Source: Corallincola holothuriorum | GTDB lineage: Bacteria > Pseudomonadota > Gammaproteobacteria > Enterobacterales > Neiellaceae | Assembly: GCF_003336225.1 (NCBI RefSeq) | Contig: NZ_QPID01000009.1 | Span: forward strand, 62,001 to 126,000 | DNA: 64,000 nucleotides | Direction of reading: 5' to 3' | Shown here: piece by piece, positions 1 to 9,933 of the stretch | How positions within the stretch are numbered: the stretch's first letter is position 1 | Layout of the letters: the number at the start of each line of letters is the position of its first letter | Translations under genes and position numbers: made by a program | The notes under the pieces: generated by a model | Told to the model about the DNA's origin: nothing | Seen by the model: the letters and a program-made list of their open reading frames with translations, nothing else | Database searches by the model: none

Positions 1-650
1 ATGCATTAGGCAAAGCAATGGCTGAGCCTGCGCGCCCAATGGTGGCTATCGTTGGTGGTTCTAAAGTATCTACCAAGCTGACAGTACTTGAGTCACTGTC
101 TAAAATTGCTGACCAACTGGTTGTTGGCGGTGGTATTGCTAACACTTTCATCGCGGCTTCTGGCCACAATGTAGGTAAGTCACTTTATGAAGCTGACTTG
201 ATCCCTACAGCGCAAAAGCTGATGAAAGAGTGCTCTATCCCAGTTGCTACTGATGTTGCTTGTGCCAAAGCATTCGACGAAAATGCTGAAGCAGAAATTA
301 AAGACGTGAGTGAAGTGACTGACGACGACATGATTTTCGATCTTGGTCCTAACAGCTCTGCTGAACTGGCTGAGATCCTGAAGAATGCCAAGACTATTTT
401 GTGGAATGGTCCAGTCGGCGTTTTTGAGTTCAAGAACTTCGAAGCAGGTACACTGTCTATCTCTAAAGCAATTGCAGAGAGCGAAGGCTTCTCTGTTGCT
501 GGTGGTGGTGACACATTGGCTGCTATCGACAAGTTCGGTATTAAAGCAGATGTTTCTTACATCTCTACTGGCGGCGGCGCTTTCCTTGAGTTTGTTGAAG
601 GGAAAACTTTGCCAGCAGTAGCAATGCTGGAAGAACGCGCGAAAGGTTAA
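1..650 (+). CDS. pgk: Phosphoglycerate kinase, C-terminal part (5' cut by window edge)
   Basis: Glycolytic phosphoglycerate kinase, which transfers phosphate from 1,3-bisphosphoglycerate to ADP in the cytosol. The reading frame is open from base 3 and already inside the protein, so the true start lies outside the window; about 215 C-terminal residues are present. Visible family motifs are [10 protein letters not shown] near the start, the nucleotide-binding GGGDTLAA, and the C-terminal [10 protein letters not shown]. fbaA follows 130 bp downstream, the usual pgk-fba arrangement of gammaproteobacteria. A hairpin just after the stop may reduce read-through into fbaA. The identification is secure. 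Confidence 0.96.
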   Translation, partial: ALGKAMAEPARPMVAIVGGSKVSTKLTVLESLSKIADQLVVGGGIANTFIAASGHNVGKSLYEADLIPTAQKLMKECSIPVATDVACAKAFDENAEAEIKDVSEVTDDDMIFDLGPNSSAELAEILKNAKTILWNGPVGVFEFKNFEAGTLSISKAIAESEGFSVAGGGDTLAAIDKFGIKADVSYISTGGGAFLEFVEGKTLPAVAMLEERAKG

Positions 651-658
651 TTCAAGCT

Positions 659-683
659 GGCGGGTGTTGTTTACCCGCCTTTT
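659..683 (+). terminator. Hairpin after pgk
   Basis: Inverted repeat GGCGGGT / ACCCGCC (659-665 and 673-679) followed by four T. It sits between pgk and fbaA and may be a partial terminator or processing site, since the two genes are commonly co-transcribed. Confidence 0.6.
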
Positions 684-780
684 GCTGTGTTCCTGCTACA
701 TTTGTTAGCAAACCATAAGTGATGGAACTGAGTCACAATTTGGAACACTAAGAAAACGTATCTCAATTAGGAAATTTGTT

Positions 781-1857
781 ATGTCTAAGATCTTTGACGT
801 TGTAAAGCCTGGTGTTGTTACCGGTGATGATGTTCAGAAAGTATTCGCCATCGCTAAAGAAAACAACTTTGCTCTGCCTGCTGTTAACTGTGTAGGCACA
901 GACTCTGTAAACGGTGTTTTGGAAGCGGCAGCAAAGGTGAAAGCACCTGTTGTTGTTCAGTTCTCTAACGGCGGTGCTGCATTCTTCGCTGGTAAAGGTC
1001 TGAAAGCCGAAGGTCAAACAGCGCAAATCTTGGGTGCTATTGCTGGTGCTAAGCACGTTCACCAGATGGCTGAAGCTTACGGTGTTCCAGTTATCCTGCA
1101 TACTGACCACGCTGCTAAGAAATTGCTGCCTTGGATCGACGGCCTGTTAGATGCTGGCGAGAAGTTCTTCGCAGAAACTGGTAAGCCTCTGTTCAGCTCG
1201 CACATGATCGACTTGTCAGAAGAGAGCCTGGAAGAAAACATCGAAACTTGTGCCAAGTACCTTGAGCGCATGAGCAAAATCGGCATGACCCTGGAAATCG
1301 AATTGGGTTGTACTGGTGGTGAAGAAGATGGCGTTGATAACTCAGACATGGATACTTCTTTGCTGTATACCCAGCCTTCAGAAGTAGACTATGCCTACGA
1401 GAAACTGAACGCAGTTAGCCCACGTTTCACTATCGCAGCGTCTTTCGGTAACGTACACGGTGTATATAAGCCTGGTAACGTTGTTCTGACTCCAACCATC
1501 CTGCGTGATTCTCAGGCCTATGTTTCAGAGAAGCATGGTTTGCCTGCTAACTCTTTGAACTTCGTATTCCACGGCGGTTCTGGTTCTACTCAAGAAGAGA
1601 TCCAAGAGTCTATCGGTTACGGCGTAATCAAGATGAACATCGACACTGACACCCAGTGGGCTACTTGGGAAGGTGTGATGGATTACTACAAAGAGAAAGA
1701 AGCTTACTTGCAGGGTCAGATCGGTAACCCTGATGGTGACGATTCACCTAACAAGAAGCATTACGATCCTCGCGTATGGCTGCGTGCTGGTCAGGCTGGC
1801 ATGGTTACTCGCCTGGAAAAAGCATTTGCTGACTTGAATGCGATTGACGTTCTGTAA
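781..1857 (+). CDS. fbaA: Class II fructose-bisphosphate aldolase
   Basis: Zinc-dependent aldolase interconverting fructose-1,6-bisphosphate with glyceraldehyde-3-phosphate and dihydroxyacetone phosphate. At 358 aa it matches the E. coli FbaA size. The zinc/catalytic motif LHTDHAAKK (D109, H110) is present, as are the glycine-rich phosphate-binding FHGGSGS and the NIDTDTQWA segment near the C-terminus. The start is preceded by an AGGA-like sequence and the N-terminus begins MSKIFD as in homologues. It follows pgk and ends in a strong terminator. Nothing is unusual. Confidence 0.97.
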   Translation: MSKIFDVVKPGVVTGDDVQKVFAIAKENNFALPAVNCVGTDSVNGVLEAAAKVKAPVVVQFSNGGAAFFAGKGLKAEGQTAQILGAIAGAKHVHQMAEAYGVPVILHTDHAAKKLLPWIDGLLDAGEKFFAETGKPLFSSHMIDLSEESLEENIETCAKYLERMSKIGMTLEIELGCTGGEEDGVDNSDMDTSLLYTQPSEVDYAYEKLNAVSPRFTIAASFGNVHGVYKPGNVVLTPTILRDSQAYVSEKHGLPANSLNFVFHGGSGSTQEEIQESIGYGVIKMNIDTDTQWATWEGVMDYYKEKEAYLQGQIGNPDGDDSPNKKHYDPRVWLRAGQAGMVTRLEKAFADLNAIDVL

Positions 1858-1880
1858 TTGAACTGTTTTTAGCATTTTTA

Positions 1881-1907
1881 AAAACCCGCCGTTAGGCGGG
1901 TTTTTTT
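1881..1907 (+). terminator. Rho-independent terminator of fbaA
   Basis: Stem AACCCGCC / GGCGGGTT with a short GTTA loop, followed by a run of seven T. It is a textbook intrinsic terminator directly after fbaA. Confidence 0.92.
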
Positions 1908-2013
1908 ATGGTCGATTCTAGCTCACACTATGGGACGGATCGCCTGGGAAGAGTTGTACAGGGGTCTCATATTCAGAGAGACGTATAAGAATCAAAAGTA
2001 AGGAATGACTCCC

Positions 2014-2826
2014 ATGGAACAAATTGAAGTCTTGATCACTGACAGCCAGCCAATGTTGCAAGCATTGATCACCAATGTGGTGCTGGCCTTAGTCATCTTT
2101 TTCGTTGGACGCCTGATCTCCCGCTCTGTGCGTAATATTGTCGAAAAAATGATGAACGCTAAATCTGTAGAAGCGACGTTAGTCGGTTTTATTGGCAATC
2201 TGGTTTACTACGCGGCGATGACGTTAACCGTGATCGTCACCTTGTCTCAGTTGGGTATTGAAACAACCTCTTTTGCGGCAGTTATTGCTGCGGCCGGTTT
2301 GGCTATCGGCTTGGCGCTGCAAGGGTCGTTATCTAATTTTGCCGCCGGTGTGCTGATTGTTATTTTCCGCCCGTTTAATAAGGGCGATTACGTGGAAGCG
2401 GGCGGCAAGTCGGGCAGCGTAGAATCTATTCAGATATTTTCGACGGTACTGAAAACGCCAGACAACAAAGTGATTGTGGTACCCAATGCACAGGTCACCG
2501 GTGGTGCGATTACTAACTTTAGTCGTGAATCTAAGCGCCGGGTCGATTTAGTGATCGGCGTTTCTTATGACAGCGATCTAGCTAAGGCAAAGAGTGTTGC
2601 GGAGCAAGTGATGAAGCAACACGCCCTCGTGCTAGATGATGATTTCACTATTGGCGTCGCTGCACTGGCGGATTCATCGGTGAATCTTGCTGTACGTTGC
2701 TGGGTGAATACCCCTGACTACTGGACGGTCTTCTTTGATCTTAATGAGCAGATTAAGCAGGCGTATGACGAAGCAGGTGTCACTATCCCATTCCCGCAGA
2801 TGGATGTGCATCTCAGCAAGCCGTAA
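2014..2826 (+). CDS. mscS: Small-conductance mechanosensitive channel, MscS family
   Basis: Inner-membrane heptameric channel that opens under membrane tension and releases solutes on hypo-osmotic shock. Three hydrophobic segments occupy roughly the first 110 residues. The pore helix region contains AAAGLAIGLALQGSLSNFAAG, the hallmark Gly/Ala-rich MscS TM3, and the cytoplasmic beta domain and C-terminal FPQMDVHL complete a full-length (about 270 aa) protein. An upstream ATG at 2005 is possible, but AAGGA at 2000-2004 is well spaced only for the ATG at 2014. It is monocistronic. Confidence 0.93.
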   Translation: MEQIEVLITDSQPMLQALITNVVLALVIFFVGRLISRSVRNIVEKMMNAKSVEATLVGFIGNLVYYAAMTLTVIVTLSQLGIETTSFAAVIAAAGLAIGLALQGSLSNFAAGVLIVIFRPFNKGDYVEAGGKSGSVESIQIFSTVLKTPDNKVIVVPNAQVTGGAITNFSRESKRRVDLVIGVSYDSDLAKAKSVAEQVMKQHALVLDDDFTIGVAALADSSVNLAVRCWVNTPDYWTVFFDLNEQIKQAYDEAGVTIPFPQMDVHLSKP

Positions 2827-3008
2827 TGTTGCGCTGAATTAGTAAAGCACTTGTTGCAGAGGCGCCTAGCACTGCAACAGTGCTAGAGCTTTTGCTTGAA
2901 TACAGGCATAATCCCCGTCGAATTATTAACCTAGTTTTCACGTCACATATAAGTAACACACCCATTACCATAACAAAGTGTTGCCCCAGAAAAAGTTAGA
3001 GGAATTTT

Positions 3009-3758
3009 ATGAAAGGTTTTGTATTGCCTGTGCTGGCGGTTGCATCCTTGTTATCAGCACCTGTTTTTGCTGAAACAGATTTAACTGAAGAAGAATTAAA
3101 GAAACGGGGTTTTGCTGGCGGTATTGAGTTTGGCTTCAATATGACGACGGGTAACACTGAGACCACCGCTTATCGCACCCGTATCGATGTGGACCATTTC
3201 CTGATTGGTTGGCGCAACAACTACGTTATCGAAACAGACTACAAAGAAGATGATGAAGAGACCAAAGAAGAGCGTTACTTTGGTTCTGCTCAGGGCAACC
3301 GCGAGTGGGAGTTCGCCCCAAACAGCTATACCTTCTTCCGTTACAGCTATGAGAACGACCGCTTTAACGGTATGGAAGATGCCAACACTATCTCTGTCGG
3401 CTATGGTCAACGGGTTCTAGAAACAGAAACTCTGTTTTTAGACTTAGAAGGTGGTCCTGGTTATCGTACTAATGATGCCAATGAGCAAGATGATGAATGG
3501 ATTGCGCGTCTTGCCGGTAACTTAGCTTGGGATATCAGTGATACAGCCAAGTTCACTCAACGCCTAAGTTCTGAAATTGGTCAAAACAATACGATTAGTC
3601 GTTCTGAAAGTGCGCTGACAGCCAACGTGATTGGCTCATTGGCTTTGAAAGTCTCTTTCACTGTTACTCACCAGACCGATCCTGCGGAAGAGGATGATGG
3701 CGAAGAGCTGGATAGTACTGATACTCGAACGGCTGTGACTTTGCTTTATAAGTTCTGA
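3009..3758 (+). CDS. DUF481 (YdiY-like) outer-membrane protein, copy 1
   Basis: Predicted secreted beta-barrel protein of the DUF481 family. The N-terminus is a signal peptide cleaved after PVFA. The mature part has FNMTTGNTETT, the conserved start of DUF481 proteins (long 'TGN' motif), then alternating aromatic strands ending in LLYKF with a terminal Phe, as expected for an outer-membrane barrel. The next gene is a paralogue with the same layout, so the two look like a tandem duplication. Function is unknown; DUF481 proteins are often linked to salt or envelope stress. A good ribosome-binding site (AGAGGAATTTT) precedes the ATG. Confidence 0.88.
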   Translation: MKGFVLPVLAVASLLSAPVFAETDLTEEELKKRGFAGGIEFGFNMTTGNTETTAYRTRIDVDHFLIGWRNNYVIETDYKEDDEETKEERYFGSAQGNREWEFAPNSYTFFRYSYENDRFNGMEDANTISVGYGQRVLETETLFLDLEGGPGYRTNDANEQDDEWIARLAGNLAWDISDTAKFTQRLSSEIGQNNTISRSESALTANVIGSLALKVSFTVTHQTDPAEEDDGEELDSTDTRTAVTLLYKF

Positions 3759-3879
3759 TCTTGTTAAAAGGAGCGGATCTATGTTCGCTCCACTCTGTGC
3801 TCTCAAGGATTGCCATTCAGTCAGCCTTGAGTAACATAGGCGCATATTGTTGTTTTTTGTAATCTAGATGGAGGGGAGA

Positions 3880-4653
3880 GTGCGCTTAGTCATCATCCCT
3901 TTTATCTTGTCTCTTTTCTCTCTCTTTAGTTGTTCCGCTTTCGCTGATCTTTGGTCGCCACTAGATGATGAAGTCAGTGATGAAGATTTGGCTCGTCGAG
4001 GTTTCGCTGGCTTTGTCGAAGCAGGCTTCAATAACTCTACTGGTAATACAGAAACCACCAGCTATCGTAGCCGTATTGAGGTTGATCACTTCCTAATTGG
4101 TTGGCGTAATCGCTATGCATTCGAATCAGATTTTAAAAAAGATGACGAATCTACCTCGCAGGAGCGTTACAAGGTAACGCTGAAAGCAGAGAAAGAGTGG
4201 AACGAAACCAGTAGTTATACCTTTGCACTTGGGGATTACGAAAATGATCGCTTTAACGGTATGCGCAATCTGATCACTATTTCAGCAGGGTATGGCTGGC
4301 GCGCATGGCAGGCCGATATTGCCTATCTGGATTTGGAACTGGGGCCGGGTTTTCGGAGCAATGAGGCGGGTGATAAGGACAAGGAGGCGATCGCCCGGGG
4401 TGCGGCTAGATTTGAGTGGCAGGTCAGTGATACTGCTACTCTCACCGAAGTGTTCTCTACAGAGATTGGTCAAGAGAACCGTATTACCCGTTCAGAAACC
4501 GCTCTTTCGGCGGAGTTAATTGGTCAACTTTCTCTTCGATTAAGTTTCTTTATGGTTTATCAAAGTAAGCCCGTGGATGATGATGGCTTTGAAGATGAAA
4601 CCTTAGAGGAAGTTGACACCCGTACTAGCTTAACCCTGCTCTATAGTTTCTGA
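3880..4653 (+). CDS. DUF481 (YdiY-like) outer-membrane protein, copy 2
   Basis: Paralogue of the preceding gene, sharing RGFAGFVEAGFNNSTGNTETT, the VDHFLIGWRN segment and a C-terminal LLYSF. It starts with a signal peptide (cleavage after SAFA). An ATG at 3868 is in frame, but GGAGGGGAGA lies between it and the GTG at 3880. The GTG is therefore the more likely start, giving a compact signal peptide. Intergenic distance from copy 1 is about 120 bp with no clear terminator, so co-transcription is possible. Divergence between the copies suggests an old duplication. Confidence 0.86.
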   Translation: MRLVIIPFILSLFSLFSCSAFADLWSPLDDEVSDEDLARRGFAGFVEAGFNNSTGNTETTSYRSRIEVDHFLIGWRNRYAFESDFKKDDESTSQERYKVTLKAEKEWNETSSYTFALGDYENDRFNGMRNLITISAGYGWRAWQADIAYLDLELGPGFRSNEAGDKDKEAIARGAARFEWQVSDTATLTEVFSTEIGQENRITRSETALSAELIGQLSLRLSFFMVYQSKPVDDDGFEDETLEEVDTRTSLTLLYSF

Positions 4654-4874
4654 GGCGGTCTTGCTCGCAATTAGCGAGGGTAAGCTTTCAATTGTATACT
4701 TCTATTTGCGATCGATATTTCTAAATTTCATATTGAAATATCGCAATAATTTCAAAAGCTTGTCTACTCTAAAAGAGTGCTTTCTTAAAGGTTATTGCGG
4801 TATACGCAGGATGCTTAGAAACAATAGCTGTGTGTGAATAAGCTTAGCCATTTCTAGCTTGGTTTGGAATTTAA

Positions 4875-4911
4875 ACGGCGCCTAACTATTTAGTTAGACG
4901 CCGTATTTTTT
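4875..4911 (+). terminator. Probable bidirectional terminator between DUF481 copy 2 and serA
   Basis: 13-bp arms 4875-4887 and 4892-4904 with one mismatch and a four-base ATTT loop, followed by A and six T on the plus strand. It lies in the convergent gap between the DUF481 gene and serA. The rest of 4654-4944 shows only a weak CTCGC/GCGAG hairpin near 4663-4678 and AT-rich sequence. Confidence 0.75.
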
Positions 4912-4944
4912 GCTTGTCAGGTCTGTAAACCCCGACGGAGTAAC

Positions 4945-6174
<1,230 letters not shown>

Positions 6175-6234
6175 TCTGAAACCTAATTCCAAACGGATAA
6201 ATCGGAGCTTCGCCCGCGCCGAGCGGGCTGGCTG

Positions 6235-6897
6235 TTAGTCTAGGGTAACCTTAGCGATACCCTGCTCACTGCCGATTAGTGCGATGTCTGCACTGCGGCG
6301 AGCAAAAATGCCATTGGTCACAACCCCGGTCAGTTGATTGATCTGTGTTTCCAGTGTTGGTGGATCCATGATCTTTAGGTTGTGAACATCAAGAATATAG
6401 TTTCCGTTGTCGGTGATAACGCCTTCGCGCCATACCGGATCGCCACCGAGCTTGACCAGCTCACGGGCAACATAGCTACGCGCCATCGGGATAACTTCTA
6501 CGGGTAAGGGGAAGTTCCCCAAAATCGGTACCAGCTTGCTTTGATCCGCAATGCAGACAAACTGCTTTGCCACCGCGGCAACGATTTTTTCCCGAGTGAG
6601 TGCGGCACCGCCACCTTTAATCATGTGCAGATGTTCAGTGATCTCATCAGCGCCATCTACATACACACCTAGTTCGCCGACACTGTTGAGGTCAAACACA
6701 GGAATACCGAGAGCTTTGAGTTTCTCAGTTGAGGCTTCCGAACTGGATACTGCGCCTTCTATATCATGCTTGCGCGTGGCAAGGGCATCGATGAAATGGT
6801 TCACGGTCGAACCGGTACCGACACCCACAATGGTGCCTTCTTCAACATATTCAAGTGCGGCCCAACCGACCGCCTTTTTCAATTCATCTTGTGTCAT
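6235..6897 (-). CDS. rpiA: Ribose-5-phosphate isomerase A
   Basis: Pentose-phosphate enzyme interconverting ribose-5-phosphate and ribulose-5-phosphate. The 220-aa protein carries the family motifs [15 protein letters not shown] (phosphate loop), DGADEI (catalytic Asp) and [14 protein letters not shown] (catalytic Lys/Glu region). It lies directly upstream of serA on the same strand and 78 bp downstream of fau, so fau-rpiA-serA could be one transcript. Length and motifs are normal. Confidence 0.96.
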   Translation of the reverse strand: MTQDELKKAVGWAALEYVEEGTIVGVGTGSTVNHFIDALATRKHDIEGAVSSSEASTEKLKALGIPVFDLNSVGELGVYVDGADEITEHLHMIKGGGAALTREKIVAAVAKQFVCIADQSKLVPILGNFPLPVEVIPMARSYVARELVKLGGDPVWREGVITDNGNYILDVHNLKIMDPPTLETQINQLTGVVTNGIFARRSADIALIGSEQGIAKVTLD

Positions 6898-6975
6898 GCC
6901 TGCCCCTATCTCGGAGTACTGACTGAAGGAGGCGGAATTATAGCCGAGAATCTTGCGCAGTAGAAGTCTAGACGT

Positions 6976-7578
6976 CTAAATAGATTTGATTGTCCATTGC
7001 CATTGTTTACTCGGGGTAATGATTGTCGGCAATGGCACATCCCAATGCTGATGCGGCAGGCTGTCGACATGTTGGCAGTCGTGGGCCAGCCCCACAGGCA
7101 AGGGCTTGTTATTGGCATTGGTTTGCCATCGACTGAGGGTGCGATCATAGAAGCCACCGCCCATACCAAGACGGTTGCCGTTGGCATCAAAGGCCACCAA
7201 AGGGCAGAGGATAATATCCAGCTCGTTCAAGGGGGATATCTGCGTCACGTCAAGGCTAGGTTCCGGAATACCAAAACGGTTTCGTATCAGCAGGGTATCG
7301 TGTTGATACTGGAGAAACAGTAGGTGGCCTTTACAAAAAGGGTGCAGCAGTGGCAGATACACTTGCCGTTGCTGCTGCCATAGCCATTGGATAATCGGAT
7401 CGGGGTCGATTTCGCCATCATTGGCGAGATAAATACCCACCCGTTGGGCATCAACAAATGGTTGAAACGACTGTAATTGGCTAAGCAGGCTTTCAGCGGC
7501 AAGGCGCTGCTCGCTATCTGAAAGCTGTTGACGTCGCAGGCGGATCTGCTGACGTATTTGTTGACGGCTGCTATTCAA
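6976..7578 (-). CDS. fau: 5-formyltetrahydrofolate cyclo-ligase (YgfA)
   Basis: ATP-dependent conversion of 5-formyl-THF to 5,10-methenyl-THF, recycling an inhibitory folate made as a side product of glycine/serine metabolism. The family core is clear: LVAFDANGNRLGMGGGFYDRT, the signature PLVAFD...GxGGGxYDR, and PLPTIITPSK at the C-terminus. The frame is open far upstream, but that extension runs through the 6S RNA gene, so a start at TTG 7578 (about 200 aa) is chosen. The first conserved residues (QIRLRRQQLS) follow soon after. The ssrS-fau linkage is conserved in gammaproteobacteria. Confidence 0.92.
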   Translation of the reverse strand: MNSSRQQIRQQIRLRRQQLSDSEQRLAAESLLSQLQSFQPFVDAQRVGIYLANDGEIDPDPIIQWLWQQQRQVYLPLLHPFCKGHLLFLQYQHDTLLIRNRFGIPEPSLDVTQISPLNELDIILCPLVAFDANGNRLGMGGGFYDRTLSRWQTNANNKPLPVGLAHDCQHVDSLPHQHWDVPLPTIITPSKQWQWTIKSI

Positions 7579-7600
7579 TGATAATCGCTGTCTAAAGTAA

Positions 7601-7785
7601 GGTGTTTCCCAGTGTGCCGCTGCGAGTGTCAGCCCTTGAACCCTCCGGTTCAAGGCGGGAATCCTGCTCTGCCGTAGGCGTCTCAGTCGAGCTGAGCATG
7701 CACAATAGCAGTGACGAGAAAACCCTTTAAATGTGGATATCGGCTCAGGGACGTAACCCGCTGGCAAACACACCAGGAAAGCTAA
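7601..7785 (-). ncRNA. ssrS: 6S RNA
   Basis: Regulatory RNA that mimics an open promoter and sequesters sigma-70 RNA polymerase. Read on the minus strand, the region contains the conserved CCTGAGCCGATAT block, then ATGCTCAGCTCGACTGAG, and the 3' block CCTTGAACCGGAGGGTTCAAGGG. The ends pair (TTTCCTGGTGTG near 7783 with CACACTGGGAAA near 7604) to close a long rod with a central bubble, and the length (about 185 nt) matches E. coli 6S. It sits immediately upstream of fau, as in E. coli. Exact ends are estimated from the closing stem. Confidence 0.93.
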
Positions 7786-7951
7786 AAGGTAAGCTTCGCT
7801 TGTGCCGCCATTGTCTGTGGCAGATGGGGCTGAAGTCAACCCTATACAGATGACGGAGATAGATTTTTCATCTAACTCATTGACTGCCGTTGGTCTGGCA
7901 TCGGGTCAATGCTAGGATATCCAATGAATTTATTACGCAAATGGTTGGGCG

Positions 7952-8527
7952 ATGAGCGCGAACTCAATTTACGATTTTGAAGATTTCAGCGAACTGTTAA
8001 CTCGGTTTCAAATGTTGGCTTCTGCTGCTGAAGTTCATGGTGTTATCTCCGGACTGGTTTGTGGTGGAACGCCGCTGGATGGGCGTAGTTGGCGCGCGCC
8101 GTTGGCCGATGCGATAAATGAAGGCTATGGCTTGCCATCAGATCTGGAAGAAGCGTGTGGCCGTGTTTATCAACAGGTGTGTCAGGTGTTGATCGACGAC
8201 ACCATGGCGTTTGCGCCACTGTTACCAGACGATGAAACCGAACTGCTGTCGCGGGTGGATGCGATGGCAGATTGGGTTGATGGCTTTCTTGCGGGTTTTG
8301 CTTTGGCTTGTGGCTCGCTGGAAGAGGCGTCTGATGAGTTAAAGGAAGTGCTTAGTGACCTTTCCGAATTGACCCGGGTATCACTGGGTGATGAAGGGGA
8401 GGATACGGAAGAGGTGGAATCGGCTTTCGTTGAAGTGGTTGAGTACCTTCGCGTGTCCGCGATGTACTGCTTTAATGAATTTGGTGATCGCAAGGGGCTC
8501 GCAGAGCCGAAGCCGAGATTGCATTAA
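7952..8527 (+). CDS. ygfB: YgfB family protein (UPF0149)
   Basis: Conserved 191-aa acidic protein of the YecA/YgfB family. The N-terminal segment with SAAEVHGVISGLVCGG and the central WVDGFLAGFALA are characteristic. It heads the ygfB-pepP-ubiH-ubiI cluster, whose order is conserved in gammaproteobacteria; the biochemical role is poorly defined. In E. coli the divergent neighbour is zapA followed by ssrS; here the divergent side holds only 6S RNA. The start ATG is preceded by a GGGCG stretch rather than a strong ribosome-binding site. Confidence 0.92.
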   Translation: MSANSIYDFEDFSELLTRFQMLASAAEVHGVISGLVCGGTPLDGRSWRAPLADAINEGYGLPSDLEEACGRVYQQVCQVLIDDTMAFAPLLPDDETELLSRVDAMADWVDGFLAGFALACGSLEEASDELKEVLSDLSELTRVSLGDEGEDTEEVESAFVEVVEYLRVSAMYCFNEFGDRKGLAEPKPRLH

Positions 8528-8586
8528 TTCCCGATTTTGTTGCAGCCTGTTTCATTGAAGCCGGTTTCGTTGAAGAGAGTAACGTA

Positions 8587-9921
8587 GTGAGCGCATCCCT
8601 AAAAATTTCGACAGCAGAGTATGTTCAGCGCCGGCAGCGTGTTTTAGAACAGATGGCGGAAAACAGCGTGGCTGTATTTTCTGCAGCCAGTGAGTTGACC
8701 CGCAGTCGTGACACCGAATTTCCCTTTCGTCAGGACAGTGATTTTTACTACCTGAGTGGCTTTAATGAGCCTGATGCTGTGTTGCTTTTACTTAAAGGGG
8801 AGTCGCAGCAAACCCAATTGTTATGCCGTGGTAAAAACAAGCTGGCAGAGGTATGGCAAGGGCGTCGCTTAGGCCCTGAACAGGCCAAAGAAGTGTTAGC
8901 CATCGATCAAACCTTCGACATCGAAGAGCAAAGTGAACGCCTGCGTGAAGCGTTAAACGGTAAGTCGCGCGTATATATGATCCAAGGGGTTTACCCGGAA
9001 TTCGATCAACGCCTGTTTGATATCTTCACTCTGCTACGTAGCGGCCCGAAAAAAGGCTGGAAAGCGCCGACAGAAATTTTTGACGCGCGGACTCTGCTGC
9101 ATGAGATGCGTTTGATCAAATCGGACGCTGAAATCGCTCTGATGCGTGAAGCGGCTGCTATCTCTTGTGATGCTCATCACCGCGCCATGGCGTTTGCCAA
9201 TGCTGACGCTACGGAGTATCAACTCGAAGCTGAGATCCATCACGAATTTGCCATGCGTGGCGCTCGTTCACCTGCTTACGGCACCATTGTCGGTGGCGGT
9301 GACAATGCCTGCATTTTGCATTACACCGAAAATAGCGACGGTTTGAACCGTGGTGATTTAGTACTGATTGATGCTGGCTGTGAACTGCAGATGTATGCTG
9401 CTGACATTACTCGTACCTTCCCTGTCAGTGGTCAATTCAGTGAGCCACAGAAAATCTTGTATCAGCTGGTGCTGGATGCGCAGTTAGCCGCCATCGCCAT
9501 GGTTAAACCGGGTAACACTTTAAAGCAGGTTGGCGACACCGCGATCCGGGTGCTAACCCAAGGGCTGCTTAAGCTAGGTATTCTCAACGGAGAGCTGGAC
9601 ACGCTAATCAAAGAGAAAGCATTTAGCCCCTATTACATGCATGGTATCGGCCACTGGCTTGGCTTGGATGTGCATGACGTGGGTGAGTATAAGCTCGATG
9701 ATGTTGAGCGGCCTTTTGCGCCAGGCATGGTGTTGACCATTGAACCGGGCTTATATATCGACGCCGACGCTGATGTCGACGCGCAGTGGCGCAGTACCGG
9801 GATCCGTATCGAAGACAATCTGCTGGTGACTGCCGAAGGGCATGAAGTGCTGACCGCTGCCGCGATCAAGGAGATCAGCGATATCGAATCCTTGATGGCC
9901 GCCGCTAACGCCCTTGCTTAA
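8587..9921 (+). CDS. pepP: Xaa-Pro aminopeptidase
   Basis: Cytosolic dimanganese M24 peptidase removing N-terminal residues preceding proline. The 444-aa protein has the N-terminal creatinase-like domain (about residues 1-170) and the pita-bread catalytic domain. Metal ligands are visible as the Asp pair in LIDAGCE...ADITRTF, His in GIGHWLGLDVHD, Glu in TIEPGLY and Glu in GIRIEDN. Translation begins at a GTG (8587) just after the AGAGAGTAACGTA stretch. It is third-from-last in the ygfB-pepP-ubiH-ubiI cluster, with only 12 bp to ubiH. Confidence 0.96.
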   Translation: MSASLKISTAEYVQRRQRVLEQMAENSVAVFSAASELTRSRDTEFPFRQDSDFYYLSGFNEPDAVLLLLKGESQQTQLLCRGKNKLAEVWQGRRLGPEQAKEVLAIDQTFDIEEQSERLREALNGKSRVYMIQGVYPEFDQRLFDIFTLLRSGPKKGWKAPTEIFDARTLLHEMRLIKSDAEIALMREAAAISCDAHHRAMAFANADATEYQLEAEIHHEFAMRGARSPAYGTIVGGGDNACILHYTENSDGLNRGDLVLIDAGCELQMYAADITRTFPVSGQFSEPQKILYQLVLDAQLAAIAMVKPGNTLKQVGDTAIRVLTQGLLKLGILNGELDTLIKEKAFSPYYMHGIGHWLGLDVHDVGEYKLDDVERPFAPGMVLTIEPGLYIDADADVDAQWRSTGIRIEDNLLVTAEGHEVLTAAAIKEISDIESLMAAANALA

Positions 9922-9933
9922 GGATATCGGCAT

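Noticed and set aside
7579-7839. N-terminal extension of fau through the upstream open frame
   Set aside because: The extension coincides with the 6S RNA gene and would make the protein far longer than the family.
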